From positions 1 to 15,443 of the forward strand of contig PFMK01000037.1 in the NCBI GenBank assembly GCA_002785215.1: a DNA stretch of 15,443 nt. Reading direction: 5' to 3'. The stretch is from Candidatus Gottesmanbacteria bacterium CG_4_10_14_0_8_um_filter_37_24 (lineage in GTDB: Bacteria > Patescibacteriota > Microgenomatia > 2-02-FULL-39-11). Positions within the stretch are counted from its first letter, which is position 1. Each line of letters begins with the position of its first letter. The notes beneath the pieces were generated by a model. The model searched no databases. It was not told the origin of the DNA and saw only the letters and a program-made list of their open reading frames with translations. The position numbers were made by a program, and so were the translations under genes. Shown piece by piece: positions 7,261 through 13,694 of this stretch.

Positions 7261-8103
7261 TTATTCTTTGAACAACTCAGTGATTTTTTTCTCGAATTTT
7301 TCAATCCCTCTAAGATAGGTATTTAATCTTATCAGATCCGGTTTTTTTCTCTTCCTTAACATATGCGCATCTCCACCCATCTGATAATCAAAAAGTTCTC
7401 TCGTGATTGGTCCTTTTAATAGATTGTAAATTTGACCGTACGTGTATTTTCTCAACAGCTTAATAGTCCCTTCTGAACGAAACCTGCGCAAAGAATAAAC
7501 TACCCTTGGTTCTTTAAGAATAACGCATTCTATTCCTTTTTTGAATGCTCTTATTGCCAAATCATGATCCTCATTAATTTTTAGATCTTCCCTAAATCCA
7601 TTCAACTTCCAGAAAATATCGCGCTTGATTATAGTGTTATATCCTCCGGAAAACTGTCTATTCACTTCTTTTGCCAGCTCGCTGAGTAAATTCCCAAAAA
7701 GTATCATCAGATTATCGATTGCTTTTTTACTGTCCGGCAGTATCCAGGTCGTAGCCATAGAGAATTTTCTTTTAATTGTTGATATATGCAACTCTTCCAG
7801 AAAAGTAGGGGAAACATCAACATCCGCATCGAGAAAAATAAGATACTCTCCCCTAGCATGTTTTGCTCCTAAATTCCTCTGATAACCTACGCTTTTTTTT
7901 GTGCTTAAGATATAAAAGAAATTCGGTAGGCCAGTCGTATATTTTTCAAACACCTGCTTTGTTTTGTCTTTTGACCCGCCATCACATACATACAATTCAA
8001 AGTCTTTAAACGTCTGATTCCTGATAGATGTTAATATCGTGGGTAAACACTTCTCTTCATTTAGTGTAGGTATTATTACTGAAAAGTATAAATTTTTCTC
8101 CAT
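7261..8103 (-). CDS. GT2 family glycosyltransferase
   Basis: GT-A fold glycosyltransferase of family 2 that transfers a sugar from a nucleotide donor, probably in envelope polysaccharide or glycolipid synthesis at the inner membrane face. The 280-residue protein shows SVIIPTLNEEKCLP (8-21), VCDGGSKDKT (39-48), the metal-binding LDADVD (91-96; Asp92, Asp94) and a probable base region INEDHDLAIR (176-185). A basic C terminus (RKRKKPDLIRLN) follows. It is divergent from the next GT2 gene, to which it is paralogous, with 27 bp between start codons. The exact donor and acceptor are unknown. Confidence 0.93.
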   Translation of the reverse strand: MEKNLYFSVIIPTLNEEKCLPTILTSIRNQTFKDFELYVCDGGSKDKTKQVFEKYTTGLPNFFYILSTKKSVGYQRNLGAKHARGEYLIFLDADVDVSPTFLEELHISTIKRKFSMATTWILPDSKKAIDNLMILFGNLLSELAKEVNRQFSGGYNTIIKRDIFWKLNGFREDLKINEDHDLAIRAFKKGIECVILKEPRVVYSLRRFRSEGTIKLLRKYTYGQIYNLLKGPITRELFDYQMGGDAHMLRKRKKPDLIRLNTYLRGIEKFEKKITELFKE

Positions 8104-8241
8104 AAAGTAACTTATTATATAATATATACCATGAATAATGAAAAGCCTCTGATTTCTGTTGTGGTACCTGCCTTTAATGAAGAAAAATATTTACCCGCCT
8201 GTCTGACTTCAATCCGGAATCAGACGTTTAAAGACTTTGAA
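7996..8241. repeat. 26-bp perfect inverted repeat shared by the divergent GT2 genes
   Basis: 7996-8021 is the exact reverse complement of 8216-8241 (26 bp). Both encode the R-N-Q-T-F-K-D-F-E segment of the two glycosyltransferases. The midpoint (8118.5) coincides with the centre of the ATTATATAAT palindrome between the genes. Confidence 0.85.
8113..8124. promoter_or_regulatory. Palindromic bidirectional -10 region
   Basis: TATTATATAATA is a perfect 12-bp palindrome containing TATAAT in each direction: 8118-8123 on +, and the complement of 8119-8114 on -. These end 7 nt and 10 nt from the respective start codons, implying leaderless or near-leaderless transcripts both ways. The -35 matches are weak. 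Polymerases could not occupy both at once. Confidence 0.55.
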
Positions 8242-9015
8242 CTAATTGTGGTTGATAATAACTCCACAGACCTCACGGCAACTATCGCTAAAAGATATGG
8301 AGCTAGAGTAGTTACAGAAGAACGGCAAGGAATGACTCCTGCAAGGGAAAGAGGTTTCAGAGAATCAAGAGGATCAATAATTGCCAGAACAGACGCGGAT
8401 ACACAAGTAACTTACAACTGGCTGGAAGTCATAAATAATACATTTACTAAGTGGCCGAAATTAATAGCAATTACCGGACCATGGCTTTCCCCGTTTAAGA
8501 GAATCCCGGATAAAATCACAAAACAGTATTCTTATGTCTTGTCAGTAAAATTAGGTAAACTCCTAACCGGAACTGTACATCTTCTCGGTCCTAACATGGC
8601 TATAAGGAAAACAGCCTGGGAGAAAATTAAAGTTCATATGGACGATAAACAAGTACACGAAGATATTGATCTTTCATGCCACCTATCTGAAGTAGGGAAA
8701 ATCCGGTATATCCCCCGCATGCAAATTATCTGTTCCGCTAGAAAAATTGAAAAGAACCCGCTTAAAGGATTGTCTACCTATGTAGGTGAATATCCCATTC
8801 GCTATATCCGCACCTTATATCTTCATAAGTCAATCCTTCGGATAAATAAAAAAGAACTGATTGAGGTTATAAAAAAGAAAATTCCTTATTTACCGGGTTT
8901 AGTAAATAATAGATACACGAACAAAAAAATTAAAATAAAAAATCCGTATGAAATGATAAAATTCAAACTGCCTCTTCCTAAATCCGGAAAGATCAAGTTT
9001 AAATCCAGAATATAA
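8131..9015 (+). CDS. GT2 family glycosyltransferase
   Basis: The 294-residue GT2 enzyme has ISVVVPAFNEEKYLP (8-22), VDNNSTDLT (41-49), the DXD-type RTDADT (86-91; Asp88, Asp90), GPNMAIRK (153-160) and the HEDIDLS acceptor-side motif (176-182). A lysine-rich C terminus (about 255-294) follows. It is a paralogue of the divergent GT2 gene; the 19-residue stretch around LTSIRNQTFKDFEL is nearly identical in both. The start is set by alignment with that paralogue and by the -10 box 7 nt upstream. Its last 130 bp are overlapped antisense by a small membrane ORF. Probably envelope glycan assembly; sugar specificity is not readable. Confidence 0.93.
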   Translation: MNNEKPLISVVVPAFNEEKYLPACLTSIRNQTFKDFELIVVDNNSTDLTATIAKRYGARVVTEERQGMTPARERGFRESRGSIIARTDADTQVTYNWLEVINNTFTKWPKLIAITGPWLSPFKRIPDKITKQYSYVLSVKLGKLLTGTVHLLGPNMAIRKTAWEKIKVHMDDKQVHEDIDLSCHLSEVGKIRYIPRMQIICSARKIEKNPLKGLSTYVGEYPIRYIRTLYLHKSILRINKKELIEVIKKKIPYLPGLVNNRYTNKKIKIKNPYEMIKFKLPLPKSGKIKFKSRI

Positions 9016-9146
9016 AACAAGTTTACAAACTCAATATCCTGATATTTAAAGACCGCAGTCATCAATACCACAGAATGGATTGCTCCAAGCGTCAATATGC
9101 TATAAGCAAAAGTTTGGACTAACCTATTATTTATTATCTTTCTCAT
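8886..9146 (-). CDS. Small two-helix membrane protein, antisense overlap with GT2 gene
   Basis: The 86-residue ORF has two clear hydrophobic segments (about residues 10-33 and 58-80) joined by a polar/aromatic loop containing NLFYILDLNLIFPDLGRG. The first half is outside any other gene and still reads as a plausible membrane protein. The second half (from residue 44) is antisense to the lysine-rich tail of the GT2 gene, and antisense of AAA/AAT codons tends to read as Phe/Ile, so helix two could be an artefact. No ribosome site is visible; TATAGA and ATAAAT lie upstream. Only an inspection-level impression supports it as a real conserved protein. Function unknown. Confidence 0.5.
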   Translation of the reverse strand: MRKIINNRLVQTFAYSILTLGAIHSVVLMTAVFKYQDIEFVNLFYILDLNLIFPDLGRGSLNFIISYGFFILIFLFVYLLFTKPGK

Positions 9147-9184
9147 AATAGTGTTAACTATTTATCTATAAGTATATTATATAC

Positions 9185-9426
9185 ACCCTTCTTACTGTAT
9201 ATGAGTTTCGCGCATACCCTAATAATAAAACGGGTGATGCGAGCCCTTCGGCTTTGCTCAGGGTAAACGAGGACTTTGCGCTTGTCCTGAGTTAAATAAC
9301 TAAATCGAAGGAAGTGGCAGCCTGCCCGCAATTGCTTCGCAATAAACGATGCAGGCGGGGACCCGAATTAGAATAACGCGAAACTCGTGATGTATCCCGA
9401 TTTTATCGGAATAAGTCTAGAAGGGT
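9185..9426. repeat. Compound inverted-repeat element (MITE/REP-like) in a 347-bp gene-poor gap
   Basis: Outer arms ACCCTTCT (9185-9192) and AGAAGGGT (9419-9426) and inner arms GAGTTTCGCG (9203-9212) and CGCGAAACTC (9377-9386) define one long imperfect stem, with CGGGT/ACCCG (9231-9235, 9361-9365) inside it. The interior holds a hairpin-like pair, CCTTCG..CTCAGG (9245-9262) with CCTGAG..CGAAGG (9286-9311), and a GC-rich hairpin, CCTGC..GCAGG (9321-9355), with an ATTGC-TTC-GCAAT stem-loop. A side hairpin CCGAT-TTT-ATCGG is at 9397-9409. GC is clearly higher than the surroundings. There is no ORF for a transposase and no obvious target duplication. It fills most of 9147-9493. Confidence 0.75.
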
Positions 9427-9458
9427 TTGCTGAAATTTCAAGTTTATTCAGTATATCT

Positions 9459-9487
9459 TTGTCTTTTAAATAGATATTTGACATAAT
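9459..9487 (+). promoter_or_regulatory. Promoter TTGTCT-N17-CATAAT, leaderless
   Basis: TTGTCT (9459-9464) and CATAAT (9482-9487) are spaced 17 bp apart. The -10 ends 6 nt before the ATG at 9494, with no ribosome-binding sequence. Confidence 0.55.
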
Positions 9488-9493
9488 ATTCTT

Positions 9494-10231
9494 ATGTTAA
9501 CTGACCAAAAGATAATTATCTCTGTAGTGATTCCCACCATTAATGAAGAAAAATATCTGACGAACACCCTGAAATCATTAGTTAACCAAACTGTTAAAAA
9601 TGTCGAGATCATTGTTTCTGACGGTGGGTCCACCGATAATACAGTAAACATTGCCAAGAAATTCAGTGCAAAAGTGGTCATAATTAAAAACTCCTCAGTC
9701 ACCTTGGCACGCCAGAAAGGCGTAGAAATTGCCAAGGGATCTATTATTGTTGGAGCTGATGCAGACACAATCTATCCGCCAACACATCTTGAACAAATTA
9801 TCAGTGATTTTGATAAAGATTCGAGCGTAATTGCGGTAGGCGGAGGAGGAATATTCAGTCAAAAACCATGGTGGGTTTATTGGTTTTGGAAAATAACATA
9901 TTTTAAATTGGGAAAAATATTTCAATATTTCCACAAAGTTGTCTATGTACCGGCCTTTAATCTCTCCTTCAAAAAAACAGCTTTTGACCAAATCGGTAAT
10001 TATAATACTTTCCTGGATTTCGGCGGAGATGAGCTTGATATTCTGTCCAGGCTTAAGAAAGTGGGAAAAGTATATTTTGACGAAAAGCTTATCTGCTGGC
10101 CCAGCAGTCGAAGAGCAAATGTCGGGTTTTTTTCAATGCTGGTGAAACATACGTTGATCGATTATTATCTTGGTTATCTATTGGCAAAAGTCTTCCATAA
10201 ACCGATAATCAGAGGAAAACCGATAAGATAA
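9494..10231 (+). CDS. GT2 family glycosyltransferase
   Basis: The 245-residue GT2 enzyme contains SVVIPTINEEKYL (10-22), VSDGGSTDNT (41-50), the metal site GADADT (87-92; Asp89, Asp91), PAFNLSFKKTAFD (153-165) and GGDELDILSRL (177-187). An aromatic stretch, PWWVYWFWKITYF (125-137), may sit at the membrane surface. It is shorter than the other two GT2 proteins and less similar to them. It has its own promoter and lies downstream of the large inverted-repeat element. It converges on the ligase gene with only 2 bp between stop codons. Likely envelope glycan synthesis; specificity unknown. Confidence 0.92.
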   Translation: MLTDQKIIISVVIPTINEEKYLTNTLKSLVNQTVKNVEIIVSDGGSTDNTVNIAKKFSAKVVIIKNSSVTLARQKGVEIAKGSIIVGADADTIYPPTHLEQIISDFDKDSSVIAVGGGGIFSQKPWWVYWFWKITYFKLGKIFQYFHKVVYVPAFNLSFKKTAFDQIGNYNTFLDFGGDELDILSRLKKVGKVYFDEKLICWPSSRRANVGFFSMLVKHTLIDYYLGYLLAKVFHKPIIRGKPIR

Positions 10232-10233
10232 TA

Positions 10234-12099
10234 TTATTTCTGTTTCTGTAATTCGTACATTCTCTCTACCTCATCAAGTGTCGTAATGTCATTTTGACTT
10301 TTATCGTTTCTAAATCTTTCCAGTCTGGGAAACCGGAGAGCAAATCCTGCCACCTTTACTTCTTGAGCGTTACCTGACTTTGACGGTCCCATCATCCTTC
10401 CGGCAGTATGAACCGGAGAACGGGTTATCTCATCAGCACGAATTTCAACAACTATCTTAGGCATCATCCACACATCACAACCCATGGCATTATCCACATC
10501 ATAATTATTTGGTTTATTGTCGATTTTGAACTTTTGACTCCTGATCTTCAATTCCTTCCATTCTACATCTGTAAGACCTGTTCCTATCTTAGCTACAGTT
10601 ACAAACTTTTCAATTTTCGTGTCAAATACCCCTATTAAAAAATCACCTATTCCAAAGCTCGTTCTTTTACCCTGACCAAAATCATATCCCATCACCACCG
10701 TATCAATTGTATCAGTCAGTTTCCCGGCGTAACTTTTTTTGTACTTGATCCAGTTGAAATCTCTGGCGCCTGCCCGATACACACCGTCAAGTTTCTTTGC
10801 CATCACTCCTTCCAGTCCTCTAGAAACGGCATCCTCGAATATTATTTCTATCCGGGCGGGATCGTCTAAAATATCCTGCTTGGCTACGAAGATATCCTCA
10901 CCCTTTGAAACGATCTGTTCCAGTTTCTTTCTTCGTTGACAAAAGGATTGGGAAAGCAGACTCTCACCATTTACAAAAAGCAGGTCAAATGTGAACAACT
11001 TTAAGGGAATTTCTTTTGCTTTGATCTCAACATTATATTTTCTTTTACGTTGTACCGTCTCCTGAAAAGGCAGATACTGTCCTGTTTTGATGTTGATACC
11101 GATGGCTTCGCCCTCAAAAATAGCCTCTGTTGCATTTACCTGTTTTGTAACTCCGGCAACCACATCCGGATACATCTTCGTCACATCTTCTAAATTCCTG
11201 GAAAAAAGTTTCACATAATCTTTTTTTTCCTCGTTAAATAGGTTCTTTTGAATTTTAGGTTTTAAATTTATTTCGGACTTCGGATTTCGATATTCGGATT
11301 TACAATAATGTACTTGTAACCTGAATCCGTCGTATTTTGGTTCGATGGCGCATTTACCGATCTTGTCTATTATATCCCTACCTGACGACATTCTTTCAGC
11401 TCGAGTCATTTGTATCGGAATACCAACTTGGGGATTGATATTTGCCAGTCCTTCCATACCTTTTTCTTTTACTGTCTTGGCAATAAAAGCCAAATCCGGT
11501 CGTACGTTATAAGCTCTCTCAATTTCAGAACGGTATTTTTTGTCTCCGCAAAGCATCCACGAAAGAGCGTCAAGAATGGTCATGTCAGAAAAGCCCAAAC
11601 GTAATTTGTTTAAAGGTATGCGGACAACATAACGGGCGGAAAGAGGATCGATCTCTCTTATCAAATTTCCAAGTAGATTAATCTTCTCATCCTGTGAACC
11701 TTCTCCTCCCATTATTGCAACTTTTATTAACACTTCAAATATCTCATTGATAGTCAATTTTGCCTTTTGACCGCAGGCTGGCGGATTACCTTTTACATTT
11801 TGAATTTTGAATTTCTCTGCAACTATTCCCAGATCTCCTTCCCGCTTGAATGTCGTATTTACCTCACCCGTAGTAATACCAGTGGCCATGGCCACTGCTT
11901 TAATCATCATTTTATCCGCCATTCCAAATTCTATGGCTTCGTATAACGGTGCTACTCTACCTTGAAGAAGATAACAAATTTCCCCGATTTCACTACTTTT
12001 CGCTTCTTTGAATAATGAGGATAATATTTCCGTCATGCTCAGTCGCAAAGTGGTTGCTTCCAGTCGGGTAAAATATTCTGATAATCGTCTGAATAACAT
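10234..12099 (-). CDS. lig: ATP-dependent DNA ligase
   Basis: Seals DNA nicks through a lysyl-AMP intermediate. The 621-residue protein has the archaeal/eukaryal type I layout: an N-terminal DNA-binding domain (about 1-230), a nucleotidyltransferase domain with motif I EPKYDGFR (253-260; nucleophile Lys255), LFSRNLEDVT (298-307), EGEAIG (329-334), FTFDLLFVNG (369-378), EGVMAKKLDG (430-439) and WIKYKKSY (450-457), then an OB-fold domain with VEIRADEITRSPVHTAG near 551-567. It is longer than the usual 550-600 because repeat-encoded segments are inserted at about 95-115 and 266-292, the second between motif I and LFSRN. It lies 11 bp after fic, probably in one operon. It may replace or supplement a NAD-dependent ligase outside the window. 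Confidence 0.96.
   Translation of the reverse strand: MLFRRLSEYFTRLEATTLRLSMTEILSSLFKEAKSSEIGEICYLLQGRVAPLYEAIEFGMADKMMIKAVAMATGITTGEVNTTFKREGDLGIVAEKFKIQNVKGNPPACGQKAKLTINEIFEVLIKVAIMGGEGSQDEKINLLGNLIREIDPLSARYVVRIPLNKLRLGFSDMTILDALSWMLCGDKKYRSEIERAYNVRPDLAFIAKTVKEKGMEGLANINPQVGIPIQMTRAERMSSGRDIIDKIGKCAIEPKYDGFRLQVHYCKSEYRNPKSEINLKPKIQKNLFNEEKKDYVKLFSRNLEDVTKMYPDVVAGVTKQVNATEAIFEGEAIGINIKTGQYLPFQETVQRKRKYNVEIKAKEIPLKLFTFDLLFVNGESLLSQSFCQRRKKLEQIVSKGEDIFVAKQDILDDPARIEIIFEDAVSRGLEGVMAKKLDGVYRAGARDFNWIKYKKSYAGKLTDTIDTVVMGYDFGQGKRTSFGIGDFLIGVFDTKIEKFVTVAKIGTGLTDVEWKELKIRSQKFKIDNKPNNYDVDNAMGCDVWMMPKIVVEIRADEITRSPVHTAGRMMGPSKSGNAQEVKVAGFALRFPRLERFRNDKSQNDITTLDEVERMYELQKQK
10524..10552. repeat. Weak heptad repeat in the ligase OB-fold region
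   Basis: TTTTGAA, then TTTTGAC, TCCTGAT, CTTCAAT with one extra C, period about 7. It encodes K-I-R-S-Q-K-F-K-I. It is more degenerate than the others and could be ordinary coding sequence. Confidence 0.45.
11246..11301. repeat. Eight-unit heptad repeat in the ligase nucleotidyltransferase domain
   Basis: Exactly eight 7-bp units: TTTTGAA, TTTTAGG, TTTTAAA, TTTATTT, CGGACTT, CGGATTT, CGATATT, CGGATTT. They encode the S-E-Y-R-N-P-K-S-E-I-N-L-K-P-K insertion (about residues 267-285) shortly after the catalytic KYDG motif. Confidence 0.8.
11758..11815. repeat. Heptad repeat interrupted by a GC-rich palindrome in the ligase N domain
   Basis: TTTTGCC and TTTTGAC (11758-11771), then CCGCAGGCTGGCGG (11771-11784) as a near-palindrome, then TTTTACA, TTTTGAA, TTTTGAA (11791-11811). 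It encodes residues about 95-114. The palindrome core resembles the one in the acyltransferase repeat at 5293-5310. Confidence 0.8.
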
Positions 12100-12110
12100 A
12101 GTAATAGAAA

Positions 12111-13160
12111 TTATCTCAACATGTATCTTGCCGCTTTAGTCTTGCCTTCTTTTTTAACAATTCCTTTTTTCATTAAATCATGGATTTCCCGAAGGATAGT
12201 ATCTTCTGAAATACCCGGAAATAGATCTTTGAATCCCTGATTGCTAAGATAACCTGTTCTTTGAATATATTCCATGACGGCTATTTGCCTATCGGATAAA
12301 AATACTTGTTTACCGCCTAACTTTTCCTTAAGATGAAGATCAGTTGAAAGCCTAAGTACCTTTTCTTTGATCCTTGTCAGTTCTATCGAAAGCCCTTCCG
12401 TGAAATACTCAATCCATGATGTCAGCACTCCGTCTGAAGCGGATTTTAACGCATTATAGTATCTTGAAGCATCACGGTCATAATATTCCTCGAGTGAGAA
12501 AAATTTCTTGATATCATAATCATCTAAGAATAAAACCAGAGTAGCTGTTGCTCTGGCCATCCTGCCGTTACCATCAACAAAAGGATGTATTCTAACCAAT
12601 TCATAGTGTGTTATTGCTGCTTTTATTACAGAGTGCATCTCCTCTTTACCCATATTATTCAACCATAATAAAAAATCTTCTATCTGGTATGGAACTTCAA
12701 TTGCCGGTGGAGGTCTGAAGGTAATTTCTCCTGTCAAAGAATTTTTTACCACTACTTGGGTTTTTCTGTAACTTCCACATTGTTCTATCGCTAGAAGTTT
12801 TTCTACTGTCAACGTATGAATTTTCCTTATAACAGCCTCAGTAATTTTTCTACCAGATATTTCCCCTTTACCGACATATTCCAAAAAATTCAAAACATTT
12901 CTATAGTTCATGATCTCCTGAATATCCCGATCTCGTCCGACAACCGGTTGTCTTTTTAAAACCTGTGAAGCCTCAGTATAATTTAACTCATTTCCCTCCA
13001 TATGAGTACCATGATGAACAGTTCTTACAATCGCTTCTTCCCGAAACTTTTTCTCGTATACCGGCAACATCGGAGCGTTGATGATTACCTCTCTTGCGGC
13101 TTCAACTGTACCAATGCTCTTGAGTAATTTGTTGGTGATGGAAAAGTTTGGCGAGTACAT
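12111..13160 (-). CDS. Fic family protein with C-terminal winged helix
   Basis: Fic-domain enzymes usually transfer AMP from ATP to a hydroxyl side chain of a target protein. Counting from the TTG at 13166 (351 aa; the ATG at 13160 is my preferred start), the N-terminal inhibitory-helix region reads HHGTHMEGNEL (51-61), close to the (S/T)xxxEGN autoinhibition motif but with Gly at the usual Ser/Thr position and Thr one place later. GSYRKTQVVV (131-140) and RPPP (151-154) precede the active-site loop HPFVDGNGR (194-202), which is a complete match. Residues about 285-351 form a winged-helix DNA-binding-type domain (ILREIHDLMKKGIVKKEG). The ligase gene follows after 11 bp. Most likely a self-controlled AMP-transferase/regulator; target unknown. 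Confidence 0.93.
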   Translation of the reverse strand: MYSPNFSITNKLLKSIGTVEAAREVIINAPMLPVYEKKFREEAIVRTVHHGTHMEGNELNYTEASQVLKRQPVVGRDRDIQEIMNYRNVLNFLEYVGKGEISGRKITEAVIRKIHTLTVEKLLAIEQCGSYRKTQVVVKNSLTGEITFRPPPAIEVPYQIEDFLLWLNNMGKEEMHSVIKAAITHYELVRIHPFVDGNGRMARATATLVLFLDDYDIKKFFSLEEYYDRDASRYYNALKSASDGVLTSWIEYFTEGLSIELTRIKEKVLRLSTDLHLKEKLGGKQVFLSDRQIAVMEYIQRTGYLSNQGFKDLFPGISEDTILREIHDLMKKGIVKKEGKTKAARYMLR

Positions 13161-13171
13161 ATCCAATATAA

Positions 13172-13199
13172 TTCAAAAGTTAAAATTTAAAAGTCAAAA
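13172..13199. repeat. Intergenic heptad repeat upstream of fic
   Basis: Four units: TTCAAAA, GTTAAAA, TTTAAAA, GTCAAAA (reverse complement TTTTGAC type), period 7, directly abutting the fic start region in the 148-bp fic/SnoaL divergent gap. Relative to the gene it is inverted compared with the folC and ligase copies. The rest of the gap holds AAAACG/CGTTTT arms (13211-13230 area) and a TAAAAT box (13290-13295) 13 nt before the next ATG. Confidence 0.7.
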
Positions 13200-13308
13200 A
13201 TATATAAACAAAACGATTCACTCCGTTTTCTGAGCTTATTTTATATTATCTCACACCGCGTTCAAACTGCAATCTTATATATTTCATGATAAAATAGGTC
13301 GCACAAAT

Positions 13309-13686
13309 ATGAACTGTGATCGACTTGATGAGTGGCTTATTAAACTCAAAAATATTTGGGTTGATAAAAATCCTGAAGGTTTAAAAGAATTATTTTCGGA
13401 TAAGTTTATGTATTTCGAGACTCCTTTTGAAAAACCGCATACAACTAAAAAGGATCTAATTAATCTTTGGCAGGATGTCCCAAAATCACAAGACAATACC
13501 AAATTCAGCTATAAAATAATTTCTTTTTCACACAACTTGGGTATAGTGCATTGGAACGCTTCATTCGTTCGAAAAGGCAGGAATATAAAAGCTTATTTAG
13601 ACGGAATTTTTCAAATTCAATTAGATAATGACGGTTTATGTACGGAATTTAAACAATGGTGGATTACTAAAGAAATCACAGCTTAA
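13309..13686 (+). CDS. NTF2/SnoaL-like domain protein
   Basis: The 125-residue protein has an NTF2-like cone-fold pattern: an N-terminal helix (DEWLIKLKNIWVDKNPEGLKE), a short F-S-D-K-F-M-Y-F-E-T-P strand/turn, a second helix KKDLINLWQDV, then alternating strands FSYKIISFSHNLGIVHWNASF, YLDGIFQIQLDNDGLCTEFKQWW. Many such proteins are small enzymes or binding proteins of unknown substrate; polyketide-cyclase naming should not be taken literally. It starts a two-gene set with the EamA transporter (8 bp after its stop). A TAAAAT box lies 13 nt upstream of the ATG and there is no ribosome site. Confidence 0.8.
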   Translation: MNCDRLDEWLIKLKNIWVDKNPEGLKELFSDKFMYFETPFEKPHTTKKDLINLWQDVPKSQDNTKFSYKIISFSHNLGIVHWNASFVRKGRNIKAYLDGIFQIQLDNDGLCTEFKQWWITKEITA

Positions 13687-13694
13687 TCTAACCT

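Noticed and set aside
9185..9426. CRISPR array or integron attachment site in the repeat-rich gap
   Set aside because: The repeats are inverted rather than regularly spaced direct repeats, and no integrase or cas gene is present.
9466..9991. Two minus-strand frames (about 98-100 residues) over the third GT2 gene
   Set aside because: The GT2 frame has all family motifs; these are antisense shadows.
10285..10310. TTTTGAC/TTTTATC heptad-like sequence near the ligase C terminus
   Set aside because: It encodes the RFRNDKSQND segment, which matches the conserved R-F-R-x-D-K-S pattern of ATP-dependent ligases, so normal coding constraint explains it.
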